From positions 1-64,000 of the forward strand of contig NZ_BOPC01000034.1 of the NCBI RefSeq assembly GCF_016863555.1: 64,000 nucleotides of DNA, in the 5' to 3' direction. Source of the DNA: Micromonospora qiuiae (lineage in GTDB: Bacteria; Actinomycetota; Actinomycetes; Mycobacteriales; Micromonosporaceae). The position numbers were made by a program, and so were the translations under genes. This document shows, piece after piece, positions 35,322 through 43,402 of the stretch. Within the stretch, counting starts at the first letter, position 1. The number at the start of each line of letters is the position of its first letter. The notes beneath the pieces are model-generated. The model did no database searches, was not told the DNA's origin, and saw only the letters and a program-made list of their open reading frames with translations.

Positions 35322-36878
35322 ATGAAGATCCGACTCGCGCTCGGTGCCGCACTCGCCGCCGGGCTGGTCGCCGGCGTCGGCGGTCTCGCCAGCGCCACAC
35401 CGACCACCGATGCGCCGCCCGCCACCGTCGGCGACCCGATGCCGGCTGTCGCGGCCGGTAAGCCGATGCCGGGTGTCGCGGCCGACCAGCCGCCCGGGGC
35501 GCTCGCCGTTGGCGACTTCGACTTCACCCGGCCGGAGACGGTCGCCACCGGGCTCCAGGTGCCGTGGGGAATGGACTTCCTGCCCGACGGCAGCGCCCTG
35601 GTCGCCCAACGCCCCGGCCAGGTGGTACGGGTACGCCCAGGGCAGCCACCCGAGCCGGTGGCGATGATCTCCGGCGTGACCGCCACCGGCGAGGGCGGCC
35701 TGCTCGGCCTCGCCGTCTCACCGAGCTACGCGCAGGACGGCTGGATCTACGTCTACTTCACCACCGCGACCGACAACCGGATCGCCCGCTTCCGGCTCAC
35801 CGCGCCGCAGAACCAGGAGCCCATCCTCACCGGCCTGGCCCGGGCGTCGATCCACGACGGTGGCCGGATCGCCTTCGGGCCGGACGGGTTGCTTTACGTC
35901 GGCGTCGGTGACGCCGGGCAGACGGCCAGCGCGCAGGACCCGCAGAGCCGCAACGGCAAAATCCTGCGAATCCGGCCGGACGGCTCGATCCCGCCCGGCA
36001 ACCCGATGGCCGGCTCGCCGGTCTACAGTTTGGGGCACCGCAACGTGCAGGGCCTGGCCTGGGACGCCCAGGGCCGGCTGTACGCCACCGAGTTCGGCCA
36101 GAACACCTGGGACGAGATCAACCTGATCGTCGCGGGCGGAAACTACGGCTGGCCCACGGTCGAGGGACGGGCGGGCGACCCACGGTTCCGTGACCCGCTG
36201 CTCACCTGGACCCCGGCCGAGGCGTCGCCCAGCGGTGCCGCCATCGCCGGCAACCGGCTCTTCGTGGCCGCCCTACGGGGCACCCGACTGTGGAACGTAC
36301 CGCTGAACGGTTCCGGTGGCGTCGGCACGCCCACCGCCGAACTGCTCGGCACGTACGGTCGCCTGCGCACGGTGGAGCACGGCCCGGACGGCTGGCTCTG
36401 GGTGACCACGAGCAACCGCGACGGCCGGGGCACCCCGGCGGCGAACGACGACCGCATCCTGCGCTTCCCGCCCCGCGACGGCACCACGCAGCCCCCGACG
36501 CCGACGCCCACGCGGACGCCCACCATGCTGCCCTCGACCACTCAGCCGCCGACGTTCGGACCGGACGCCTGCGCGGTCACCTGGACGGTCAACCAGTGGA
36601 ACAACGGCTTCACCGCCGAAGTCCGCGTCACCAACCGCGGGCCCGCCCTGACCAGTTGGACACTGACCTGGTCGTTCAGCGGCAACCAGCAGGTCACCGG
36701 CGGGTGGAACGCCCAGATCACCCAGTCCGGGCAGAACGTGACTGCCCGCAACGCGGCGTGGAACGGCAACGTGCCGACCCTCGGCACGGCCAGCTTCGGC
36801 CTCCAGGCCACGTACTCCGGCACCAACAACCGGCCGGCCAATTTCCGCCTCAACAACAACCCCTGCCAAACCGCCTGA
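35322..36878 (+). CDS. Secreted PQQ-type sugar dehydrogenase with CBM2
   Basis: A 518-residue exported protein. A Sec signal peptide (residues 1-26, ending GGLASA) is followed by a six-bladed propeller of the GDH/sorbosone dehydrogenase family: GLQVPWGMDFLPDGSALVAQ, then GEGGLLGLAVSP, DGGRIAFGPDGLLYVGVGDA, and LGHRNVQGLAWD. A Pro/Thr linker (about 395-415) leads to a C-terminal CBM2-type module with paired cysteines and three surface Trp (VTWTVNQWNNGFTAEVRVTN). It would oxidise sugars outside the cell with PQQ while bound to cellulose or chitin. Substrate and cofactor are inferred from the family. Confidence 0.85.
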   Translation: MKIRLALGAALAAGLVAGVGGLASATPTTDAPPATVGDPMPAVAAGKPMPGVAADQPPGALAVGDFDFTRPETVATGLQVPWGMDFLPDGSALVAQRPGQVVRVRPGQPPEPVAMISGVTATGEGGLLGLAVSPSYAQDGWIYVYFTTATDNRIARFRLTAPQNQEPILTGLARASIHDGGRIAFGPDGLLYVGVGDAGQTASAQDPQSRNGKILRIRPDGSIPPGNPMAGSPVYSLGHRNVQGLAWDAQGRLYATEFGQNTWDEINLIVAGGNYGWPTVEGRAGDPRFRDPLLTWTPAEASPSGAAIAGNRLFVAALRGTRLWNVPLNGSGGVGTPTAELLGTYGRLRTVEHGPDGWLWVTTSNRDGRGTPAANDDRILRFPPRDGTTQPPTPTPTRTPTMLPSTTQPPTFGPDACAVTWTVNQWNNGFTAEVRVTNRGPALTSWTLTWSFSGNQQVTGGWNAQITQSGQNVTARNAAWNGNVPTLGTASFGLQATYSGTNNRPANFRLNNNPCQTA

Positions 36879-36949
36879 CCGGCCCGGGCGCCGCCGCGGC
36901 CATGTCCTTCCGGCCCGCGCTGCCGCCTCGGCAGCGCCAGGTTTCGTGG

Positions 36950-37216
36950 TCAGAACCCAGTCAGAGGCCCACTGGCGTCATAGGGATCATCCGGGTCATC
37001 GGGGTCATCGTTGACGTCCTGCCGGCCGCGCTCCTCCGAGGCGCGCGGCCGGTCAACGTCGATGTCGTGCCGGCGCTCCTCTGAGGTGCGTGGCGGCTTC
37101 GGGATGTGAATCCAGCCCTTCCGCTGCTCGCGACGAGCAGACACGGCCGCGAACGCGACCAAGGCCGCAAAGAAGCCGATGAAGATCAAGACGTACGTGA
37201 TTGGCGAGATGTGCAT
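36950..37216 (-). CDS. Small single-helix membrane protein
   Basis: An 88-residue protein starting at the ATG at 37216. One N-terminal helix (ISPITYVLIFIGFFAALVAF) is followed by a long charged tail, rich in Asp/Arg/Pro (EERRHDIDVDRPRASEERGR). The longer in-frame start at 37360 adds no membrane feature. No family is recognised. It is convergent with the sugar dehydrogenase. Confidence 0.55.
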   Translation of the reverse strand: MHISPITYVLIFIGFFAALVAFAAVSARREQRKGWIHIPKPPRTSEERRHDIDVDRPRASEERGRQDVNDDPDDPDDPYDASGPLTGF

Positions 37217-37502
37217 GGCCACCCCTGACGCCGAACGTACCTCTACGCTAACGGTGCGCATCAATGGCTGGTAGTCGGCCGAATCGTTGATAAGGCGGTC
37301 GGCGCAAGCAGGGCTGCGGGGCAGCGGGCCAGGTCCGGAGCGTGAACCGGCGACCTCCACTACCGAATGGCACAGGATTCAAGACCCACCCTCCCCTCAC
37401 CCCCTCCAGTGCTTCCTTTGCTCTGCTTCAATCCATGCAATGGGTTCGGCGGCAAACCGTTGCGTAGGTTGAAGCAGAGCAAAGCGGCCACAACAAACAC
37501 AG
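37217..37502. other. Intergenic stretch with a large inverted repeat
   Basis: This 286-base region holds the perfect 16-bp hairpin at 37416-37484 and nothing else that can be supported. The sequence is less GC-rich than its surroundings and leads into a gene fragment. Confidence 0.5.
37416..37484. repeat. Large hairpin element
   Basis: A perfect 16-bp inverted repeat (ctttgctctgcttcaa at 37416-37431, complement 37469-37484) with a 37-base loop. It resembles the GATC-ended hairpins in position and size but not in ends. It is AT-richer than its surroundings. Confidence 0.85.
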
Positions 37503-37833
37503 GTGAGGACCGGGCCGGCAGCGCTGCCGCTCACCCCCAGCGCCGATTACGGTTCATGGGGCGACTGGACAAGGACCGGGTGCCCTGGTCAGTGACACCG
37601 GCAGGTCTCTGCTGCTACGCCCCGGCGGTACCGGCTGGATCGATGTCAAGCTGCGCCTCGAATGCACGACCGCGTTCGGGAGTGAGCCGTTGCCGATACG
37701 ACTTTCGGTCGAGACCGCCGATCGACAGATCAGAGAGGTCAGCTACCCCATCGCCCTGACGGGGAGCATCTGGCACGTTAGTACTGAGCAGCCGTGCGCG
37801 CGCTACCGTGAGATGGAGAAGCGTGGCGGCTAG
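37503..37833 (+). pseudogene. Fragment of a hypothetical gene (C-terminal end)
   Basis: Two frames give one consistent protein end. Frame 3 (from 37503) reads AALPLTPSADYGSWGDWTRT up to a stop at 37593; frame 1 from about 37585 reads ALVSDTGRSLLLRPGGTGWI, DVKLRLECTTAFGSEPLPIR, LSVETADRQIREVSYPIALT and ends CARYREMEKRGG before tag at 37831-37833. The residue style (PL-TPSADYGSW, LRLEC, YPIAL) is that of secreted or anchored hypothetical proteins, and third codon positions are GC-rich. No start or signal peptide is found upstream, so this is the 3' part of a decayed gene with a frameshift. An opposing frame (37615-38001) is its shadow. Confidence 0.4.
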
Positions 37834-38058
37834 CGCTGTTTCCTTGGCTGTATCGATGGCTGTACGACCGTCCGGCGCTGACCGTCTGATCCGTAGATTC
37901 TGAACACCCGATCGCCGCTTGGCCAAGAGCGCGGACGCCTGTGGTTCTTGGCTCGTGAGCTTGCCACCGGCGTCCGTGGCGATCCTTTCCAGCCGGGGCA
38001 ACCTCGCCGGTCAGCCGTACCGTTCACCAGATATGAGACCGACAAGAGGTGCGGCGCG

Positions 38059-38585
38059 GTGAACCGCGCCGACGAGGACGAGTACCGGCAGTTCGTGGCG
38101 GCCCGCCTGGAACCGTTACGAGTGGCGGCGTACCTGCTCTGCCATAACTGGCACACCGCCGACGACCTCGTGTCAATCACGATCGGGAAACTCTACCGGC
38201 ACTGGCGCCGAATCAGCGTGATCGAAAACCCGGATGCCTACATCCGGGGGATGCTCACCAATGCCTGGCTGGACGAGCGACGCCGGCCGTGGCGGCGCGA
38301 ACGGAGCACCGACGAGGTGCCTGACCGAGCGGACGCGGCGCACTCCGAGGATCTGCTGGCCGACCGGGAACACCTCCTCGACCTGCTGTCCCAACTGCCG
38401 CCCCGCAGGCGGGCGGTGGTCGTCCTGCGGTTCTGGTGCGACCTATCGGTCGAGGAGACGGCGCGGGTCCTGGGCATCAGCACCGGCACGGTGAAGAGCC
38501 AGGCAGCACGGGGTTGGAGAGCCTACGCCTGCTGGCAACGTTGGATCGCGCGGGGAGTCGCGCGGGGAACGGGGAGGAAGCATGA
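38059..38585 (+). pseudogene. SigE-family ECF-like sigma factor gene with an apparent frameshift
   Basis: From GTG at 38059 the frame encodes a sigma factor of the SigE family: region 2 (DEYRQFVAARLEPLRVAAYL then DLVSITIGKLYRHWRRISVI) and region 4 (LPPRRRAVVVLRFWCDLSVE then ISTGTVKSQAARG). At 38512 the frame turns into GWRAYACWQRW, unlike the family, and runs on to 38961. In the next frame the expected end follows immediately, LESLRLLATLDRAGSRAGNG then EEA and a stop overlapping the next ATG. One base is missing, most easily one G in the run cacgggg near 38509-38513. It may be a real frameshift or an assembly error. Confidence 0.75.
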
Positions 38586-39361
38586 GCTATCAGACGTTCT
38601 TCCGGGAGGCGGTCGGCGAGATCCCGCCCACCTCCATCGACGTAGAGCAGGTCATCCGCCGGCAGCGCCGCCGGCACCGGCTGAACCGAACCGGGCTGGC
38701 GGCGATGGTGGGCGCTGCGGTCCTCGGGGTCACCGTCCCGCTCGCCATCGCTGGCGGGTCCGGGCCGGACCTACCGGCATTGTCGCCTTCCCCGAGCCTG
38801 TCTGCACAGTCGGCGCGGACCCCACGCCCGGAACCGGGGGCGACCTTCAGCGCGACGGACCTGGCCGTGTTCGCGGCGCTGGCGCGCGAGGCACCCGACG
38901 TCGAGTGGATCACCGAAGGTTGGCCGTCGGATGGCGACCTGGTGATGTGGCACCCTGTTGACTCGGCGAAACTTTACTTCGGGCAGGGTCCGATCCGGGC
39001 TGGCGAGCGGACCGGATACTTCAAGCTGCAGCTGCAGCAGGACTGGGACCGTCGGGTCGCCTTCTGCAATGCGGAGAAGAGCCAGGAAAACGGCTGCGTC
39101 AACAGCACGGGACCGGCCGGCGAGAAGATCCAGACGTGGTCGAACCAGGCTCCGATCACGTCGTCGGACAAGAACCGGATGCTCCACGGGAAGCCCGCCG
39201 CACCGACCAGCGACAGGTTCTCGACCCATTACGGCGTCGCGGTCGAGCGGCCGGACGGGACCTTCCTGATCGTGAGCATGTCGGCCGACGGGGAGAACTC
39301 ACCCCTCACCCTCGCGCAGCTAACCGCGGTGGCCCTGAATTCCGCGATCACGCTGGGCTGA
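38582..39361 (+). CDS. Membrane protein encoded beside the sigma gene
   Basis: A 259-residue protein starting at the ATG that overlaps the restored sigma stop (atga). Residues 1-30 are cytoplasmic and basic, a single helix spans about 37-60 (RTGLAAMVGAAVLGVTVPLA), and the rest is extracytoplasmic, with two cysteines in AFCNAEKSQENGCVNSTGPA. The arrangement matches proteins encoded directly after SigE-family sigma genes in Streptomyces and Micromonospora, some of which control the sigma factor. No anti-sigma motif is evident. Confidence 0.65.
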   Translation: MSYQTFFREAVGEIPPTSIDVEQVIRRQRRRHRLNRTGLAAMVGAAVLGVTVPLAIAGGSGPDLPALSPSPSLSAQSARTPRPEPGATFSATDLAVFAALAREAPDVEWITEGWPSDGDLVMWHPVDSAKLYFGQGPIRAGERTGYFKLQLQQDWDRRVAFCNAEKSQENGCVNSTGPAGEKIQTWSNQAPITSSDKNRMLHGKPAAPTSDRFSTHYGVAVERPDGTFLIVSMSADGENSPLTLAQLTAVALNSAITLG

Positions 39362-39521
39362 ACGGCGGGCCGTCCGGCGATGCGTGCATCGCTGTCCATC
39401 AACAACGTCAAGAGCGAAGGATCTCTGAGGAGGGCCGGGGCCACGGCAAGACGGAGCGGGAGATGTTCGGCAAGATCGACTCGACCGGGACCGGCGCGCC
39501 GCTGAGCTGGGGAAGTGTCTG

Positions 39522-39594
39522 CGCGCCCGGCAGGATTCGAACCTGCGGCCTTGGGATTAGAAGTCCCCTGCTCTATCCGCTGAGCTACGGGCGC
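39522..39594 (-). tRNA. tRNA-Arg (anticodon UCU)
   Basis: A complete 73-nucleotide cloverleaf on the minus strand: acceptor arm gcgcccg/cgggcgc, D-arm gctc/gagc, anticodon loop cttctaa with TCT at 34-36, and T-arm gcagg/cctgc with ttcgaat. The 3' CCA is not encoded. One pair in the anticodon stem is mismatched. It stands alone in a spacer, with its 3' end facing the SigE gene pair and a promoter region around 39600-39620. Confidence 0.93.
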
Positions 39595-39656
39595 CGTGGT
39601 ACCGCGCGAGAAGGGTACCGCCGCACCGGGCCGGCGCGCTGAAACGGGTGGCCGGG

Positions 39657-40646
39657 TCAGCGTCGCATGCGGGGGATTTCGGGCTGGTCGGGCGTCGGGC
39701 CGGCGGCGAGGAACGCCTCGGCCCAGCGTCCGACCTCGGCGAAGACTTTTTCCCGTACGGCGGGGCCGGAGAGCGTCAGGTCGTGCAGGCCGCCGTCGAA
39801 GCGGGCCAGCGTGACGTGCCGGCCGAGGCGGGGTGCCCAGCGGACCATGTGCTCGACGTCGAGGACGGCGTCGGCGAGCGTCGCCGACTCGTGCCATTTG
39901 CTGCCCCGGAACGAGCGGGTCGAGCAGGCGAGCAGCACCGGCACCGGGATGTCCAACCCGGCGCGCAGCCGCCGCTGACCGGTGCGGATGGCGTTCAGCC
40001 AGCCGGCCCGGACGGGAAAGCCGGCGAGCGGCTTCCAGGCCAGGTCGTACGTCCATTCGCCGCGATGGTCGGCGTGGAGGCTTTCGCCGTACACCGTGGG
40101 AAGTTGGAGCGGCAGGACCCGGTGCGGCGCCCTGCGGCCCAGGCGCGCGACGGCGGCCGCGAGGGGGCGACGCACGAACCAGGGGGCGTTGAGATCGAAG
40201 AAGGGGCTGTTGAGAAAGAGCCCGTCGACCAGGCCGGCGTCCCGACGGGCGTGTGCCCAGAGCGAGACGATCAGGCCGCCGGTGGAGTGGCCCATGGCCA
40301 GCAGGGTGTCGTGCCCGTCCTCGGTGCGGACGATCCGTGCGGCGGCGTCCAGTTCGGGAAAGTAGTCGCCGAGGTCGCGGCAGAAGTTGGCGGTCTGGTG
40401 CGGCAGCAGGCTGCGGCCGTACTTGCGCAGGTCGAGGGCGTAGAAGTCCCAGCCCCGGGCGGCGAAGAAGTCGGCCACGTGGGTCTGGAAGAAGTAGTCG
40501 ACGAAGCCGTGCACGTAGAGCACGGCCCGGCCGGTGGGGCGCTCGGCCCGGCGGCGCACCAGGGTGGCGATCACCGGACCCTCGTCGTCGCTGCCCAGGT
40601 CGATGGTGTGCCGCTCGTAGGGCGGGCCCAGCAGGTCCGGTTCCAT
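39657..40646 (-). CDS. Alpha/beta hydrolase (lysophospholipase-like)
   Basis: A 329-residue esterase-fold protein. The oxyanion strand is VLYVHGFVDYFFQ (residue 45-57) and the nucleophile is Ser in LLAMGHSTGGLIVSLW (GHSTG). The DGGLHDL motif near the C-terminus carries the catalytic His. The sequence resembles the serine aminopeptidase S33/lysophospholipase group; no signal peptide. The ATG at 40646 is preferred over an upstream frame that lacks family similarity. Confidence 0.85.
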   Translation of the reverse strand: MEPDLLGPPYERHTIDLGSDDEGPVIATLVRRRAERPTGRAVLYVHGFVDYFFQTHVADFFAARGWDFYALDLRKYGRSLLPHQTANFCRDLGDYFPELDAAARIVRTEDGHDTLLAMGHSTGGLIVSLWAHARRDAGLVDGLFLNSPFFDLNAPWFVRRPLAAAVARLGRRAPHRVLPLQLPTVYGESLHADHRGEWTYDLAWKPLAGFPVRAGWLNAIRTGQRRLRAGLDIPVPVLLACSTRSFRGSKWHESATLADAVLDVEHMVRWAPRLGRHVTLARFDGGLHDLTLSGPAVREKVFAEVGRWAEAFLAAGPTPDQPEIPRMRR

Positions 40647-40682
40647 TTCGGGAACGGTACGCCGGCAAGCTACCGAGTGGTA

Positions 40683-40715
40683 GCCCCTGCCCGCCGCGAT
40701 CCAGCGGGCAGGGGC
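40683..40715 (-). terminator. Terminator hairpin after the HPF-like gene
   Basis: A 12-bp perfect stem (gcccctgcccgc at 40683-40694 with 40704-40715) and a nine-base loop lie 13 bases beyond the HPF-like stop on the minus strand and before the hydrolase gene. Confidence 0.8.
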
Positions 40716-40728
40716 CTGGGGACTGCGG

Positions 40729-41196
40729 TCACCTCTCGTCGGTCGTCGTCCCGGCGCCGGCCGGGTCATCGGCGGGCGTCCCCGTCTGGCCGGGTGGGGT
40801 GTTGACCCGCAGGTGCTTGTTGTTGCGCGGCTCCTTCCGGGTCTTCGCGTCGTTGAGCTTGCGGCGCAGGTCGTCGCGGACGCCGTTGAGCGCGGCGCGC
40901 AGATCCTCCTCGCTCGACGTGGTGACGATCTTGGGCCAGCCGGCGATCCGGCACTCCAGGGTGACTCGCTGTCCCTTCGCCTCGCGGTCCTTGATCGAGA
41001 GTTCGAGGTCGGTGGCGTCGGCGTCGAAGGTGGCCAGGCGGGCGTCGAGCGTGGCGAACTGCGCGACGATCCAGTCCCGGTCGGCCTGTGTGAAGCCGGC
41101 GTTGAACCGGAGGCACTTCGCCGCGGTGGCCGGGTTCGCGCTCATCGCCGCACCTGACCGGGGGACATGGGTGGAACGGATGGCGGTCATCTTCAT
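40729..41196 (-). CDS. HPF/RaiA-like ribosome-associated protein
   Basis: A 155-residue protein whose core ADRDWIVAQFATLDARLATF then ATDLELSIKDREAKGQRVTL and ECRIAGWPKIVTTSSEEDLR gives the RaiA/HPF fold, with the LRAALNGVRDDLRRKLNDAK helix that docks near the ribosomal decoding centre. The C-terminus is a basic tail followed by a disordered segment. It lacks the dimerising second domain of the long HPF, so it is a short form. The ATG at 41196 follows GAAAGG; expression is likely stress-linked. Confidence 0.82.
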   Translation of the reverse strand: MKMTAIRSTHVPRSGAAMSANPATAAKCLRFNAGFTQADRDWIVAQFATLDARLATFDADATDLELSIKDREAKGQRVTLECRIAGWPKIVTTSSEEDLRAALNGVRDDLRRKLNDAKTRKEPRNNKHLRVNTPPGQTGTPADDPAGAGTTTDER

Positions 41197-41369
41197 GATC
41201 GTTGACCTTTCGTTCGACGTCATGTTCACAGGTGCGGTTGGAAGATCCCTACCCAGGTCGGATCCGTCCGGAACGTGACCATTCCCGCTGCCTTTCTTTG
41301 ATCATCGGTCACCGGCTGGCGGCGCTCCAGGGCCGCAAGCCCTACCACATCGGGACCTTGATCAGGCGT

Positions 41370-41397
41370 TTGTCCACAGTCGGTCCGGTTGTCCACA
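41370..41397. promoter_or_regulatory. Two DnaA boxes upstream of ssb
   Basis: ttgtccaca occurs twice in the same orientation, at 41370-41378 and 41389-41397, 19 bases apart. This is the preferred actinobacterial DnaA binding sequence. The pair lies about 100 bases before the start of the ssb-like gene, close to the promoter, so replication-initiator DnaA may directly control that gene. No origin features (AT-rich unwinding region, box cluster, dnaN) are present. Confidence 0.7.
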
Positions 41398-41494
41398 GGT
41401 GCGGGGTGTGGGGCTGCCGCTGGGTGGTGCGGCGGTGCACGCTCGGTCCCGAGCCGGCTCGCGAAGGCAGGACCCCGATCCCCTTGGAGGGGCG

Positions 41495-42379
41495 ATGTTC
41501 GATACTTATGTAACAATTGTCGGTAACGTTCTCACGGCGCCGGAGTGGCGTCGCACCACCCAGAGCAACACTCTGGTGGCCAATTTCAAGGTCGCGTCGA
41601 CCGCCCGGCGTCTCGACCGCGACAGCGGGCGCTGGGTGGACGGCAACAGCCTGCGGGTACGCGTGAACTGCTGGCGCAAGCTCGCCGAGGGGGTGGCCGC
41701 CTCGGTCGCGCTCGGCGACCCGGTGGTGGTCTGCGGGCGGCTCTACACCCGGGACTGGACCGACGATGCCGGCAACCACCGCACGCTCTACGAGCTGGAG
41801 GCGGTCGCGGTCGGCCACGACCTGTCCCGAGGACGCGGGCGGTTCCTGCGCAACCGGCCCACTCTGAGCACGAGTGTCGTCTCCGACGCTGAGGCCGAGC
41901 AGCGGGTGCACGGCGAGACCACCGAGCCGGTGCCGGACGTCGAGGCGCCTGCCCGGCTCGACGACCAGCCGATCGACGACGACTTCGAGCTGCCGGCCTC
42001 CATGCCGTCGCCGGTCGACGCGGCACGGCGCAGTCCCGCCCGCGACGGCATCTTCCCGAGCGATCCGTTCGACGACCTGATCAACGGTGGGCAAGCCGGC
42101 GTTGACGAGCTGGCCCCGGTCGATGCCGAATCCCGGCAGACGTCCTCGGACGAGCTGGCCGCGATCGATGCCGAGGACCAGCAGGAGGCGTCGGTCGATG
42201 AGTTGGCTGCCGTGGGCACCGACGGCCGGGCGGCGTCTGCGGACGAGCCGGCGTCGATGGACACCGAAACGAGCGTGACCGGCGGCGGATCGGTGGGACG
42301 CCCGGAGGAATCGGGGGCGGGCGTCGTCGGCACCGGTCGAGGTCGGCGGGGACGCGGACGGCAGCCGCAGCCGGTCTGA
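41495..42379 (+). CDS. ssb: Single-stranded DNA-binding protein paralogue
   Basis: A 294-residue protein with an N-terminal OB-fold (residues 1-110: TYVTIVGNVLTAPEWRRTTQ, ANFKVASTARRLDRDSGRWV, SLRVRVNCWRKLAEGVAASV, RLYTRDWTDDAG) as in SSB. The tail is long and acidic, with a roughly 15-residue repeat beginning DELA. The usual SSB terminal tip of acidic-DIPF type is missing; it ends RGRRGRGRQPQPV. This looks like a second, specialised SSB. The ATG at 41495 has GGAGGGG upstream, and DnaA boxes lie before it. Confidence 0.85.
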   Translation: MFDTYVTIVGNVLTAPEWRRTTQSNTLVANFKVASTARRLDRDSGRWVDGNSLRVRVNCWRKLAEGVAASVALGDPVVVCGRLYTRDWTDDAGNHRTLYELEAVAVGHDLSRGRGRFLRNRPTLSTSVVSDAEAEQRVHGETTEPVPDVEAPARLDDQPIDDDFELPASMPSPVDAARRSPARDGIFPSDPFDDLINGGQAGVDELAPVDAESRQTSSDELAAIDAEDQQEASVDELAAVGTDGRAASADEPASMDTETSVTGGGSVGRPEESGAGVVGTGRGRRGRGRQPQPV

Positions 42380-42532
42380 GCATTGGGCGTGGTCCGCCAG
42401 CCATCCGCCGAAGTCGTCGGCCTCCGGGTCGCTCGTCGGCTGGCTGGCGGCCCCTGATCCGCCGACTCGGGACGATCAACCCTGGACCAGAGGCAGCCGC
42501 GCGGTACGGATGGCAGTGACCGGGGCGGGCGT

Positions 42533-42793
42533 CTAGTCGGACCGGACAGGGACCCAGTCGGTGAAGCGCCGGTGCAGGTTCGCCGGGAGTTCGCCGGAGT
42601 TCAGCTCGGCCAGTTGTGTGGCGGCCTCTTCGCGCAGGGCCACCAGGTGGACCATGAGCCCCGGCATGTTGCCCCTGTATTGCGCCAGCAGCAGCAACTT
42701 CGCCGGAGAGCACGGCCACCCGGCGCCGCACGCCCGGCATCGCCACGTCGGGCGGGTCGCGACGGGATCCCGTACGTGCGGGCGGGGCGTCAC
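42533..42793 (-). CDS. Small zinc-ribbon-like protein (often called flavin reductase)
   Basis: An 86-residue protein starting at GTG 42793. It has a cysteine motif TWRCRACGAGWPC and then SPAKLLLLAQYRGNMPGLMV and LVALREEAATQLAEL, typical of an actinobacterial family often named flavin reductase without evidence. No flavin-binding motif is seen, and a metal-binding regulatory role is as likely. Its start overlaps the previous stop by four bases. Confidence 0.7.
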   Translation of the reverse strand: MTPRPHVRDPVATRPTWRCRACGAGWPCSPAKLLLLAQYRGNMPGLMVHLVALREEAATQLAELNSGELPANLHRRFTDWVPVRSD

Positions 42794-43119
42794 CGGTCGG
42801 CCCTCGCGGCGTTGGTGCGGCCACGCGGACGTTCGGCGTACGGGACTGGTGGCACCCGAACCGGGCGCAGTCCGGCCGGCATCACGAACAACTGTCGCTT
42901 GTCGGTCGCGTCGCCGTGCCGGTCGAGCACGTAACAGTCGACCCAGGTCCATCCGTGGTACGTGCGTCGCTCGGTCAGCTCACGGATCACGCGGACCAGG
43001 GTCGGCCGGCGGAACTGCACCGACGCCTCCCGGGTCAGCAGATACACGCCGGGCGTGACCCGGGGTGTCCCGTCGTCGCGCGGATCGTAGGCGCGCCCCG
43101 GCGTCCGGGGGTATGCCAT
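42790..43119 (-). CDS. Conserved hypothetical protein near the XRE locus
   Basis: A 109-residue protein from the ATG at 43119. It contains VYLLTREASVQFRRPTLVRV and TYHGWTWVDCYVLDRHGDA, features shared by small proteins found beside XRE-DUF397 pairs in actinobacteria. The function is unknown. It overlaps the small zinc-ribbon gene by four bases, so both form one operon. Confidence 0.65.
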   Translation of the reverse strand: MAYPRTPGRAYDPRDDGTPRVTPGVYLLTREASVQFRRPTLVRVIRELTERRTYHGWTWVDCYVLDRHGDATDKRQLFVMPAGLRPVRVPPVPYAERPRGRTNAARADR

Positions 43120-43187
43120 CGGGCGTCAGGAATGGCATTCGTCGGTCTCTGCGCGGGCACAGGGCGCCTCCTCCGTCCGTGTAGGAG

Positions 43188-43231
43188 GGGACCGCCCCGC
43201 GAAAGGTGCTCGCCCGTGGCGGGGCGGTCCC
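43188..43231. repeat. Perfect hairpin between divergent genes
   Basis: A 13-bp inverted repeat (gggaccgccccgc at 43188-43200 with 43219-43231) encloses 18 bases between the starts of a minus-strand pair and the XRE gene. With no gene ending here it is probably an operator, an attenuator, or the terminator of an unannotated transcript. Confidence 0.6.
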
Positions 43232-43402
43232 TGCAAGCACCCGCGAGGGTTTGCCGATCCGCCCGCAGATGCCGCTTAGTGACACTCTGGTGTGGAGGTC
43301 GCTACTCTCGGAAGGTGTCTCCGGCGTCCGGGCGGAGTTGGCTGAGCTGCCCGGGATTCTGCGGCAGCCTGGGTAGTCGATCTCCAGTTTGAGGAGTCCT
43401 GA

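Noticed and set aside
37615..38001. A 128-residue minus-strand frame
   Set aside because: It overlaps the supported plus-strand fragment and has weaker coding bias, so it is treated as a shadow.
38582..38961. Extended sigma protein reading into the next gene
   Set aside because: That frame is the result of the frameshift; the downstream gene is in another frame with clear coding features.
41370..41397. A chromosomal replication origin
   Set aside because: Only two DnaA boxes; no AT-rich region, box cluster, dnaA or dnaN.
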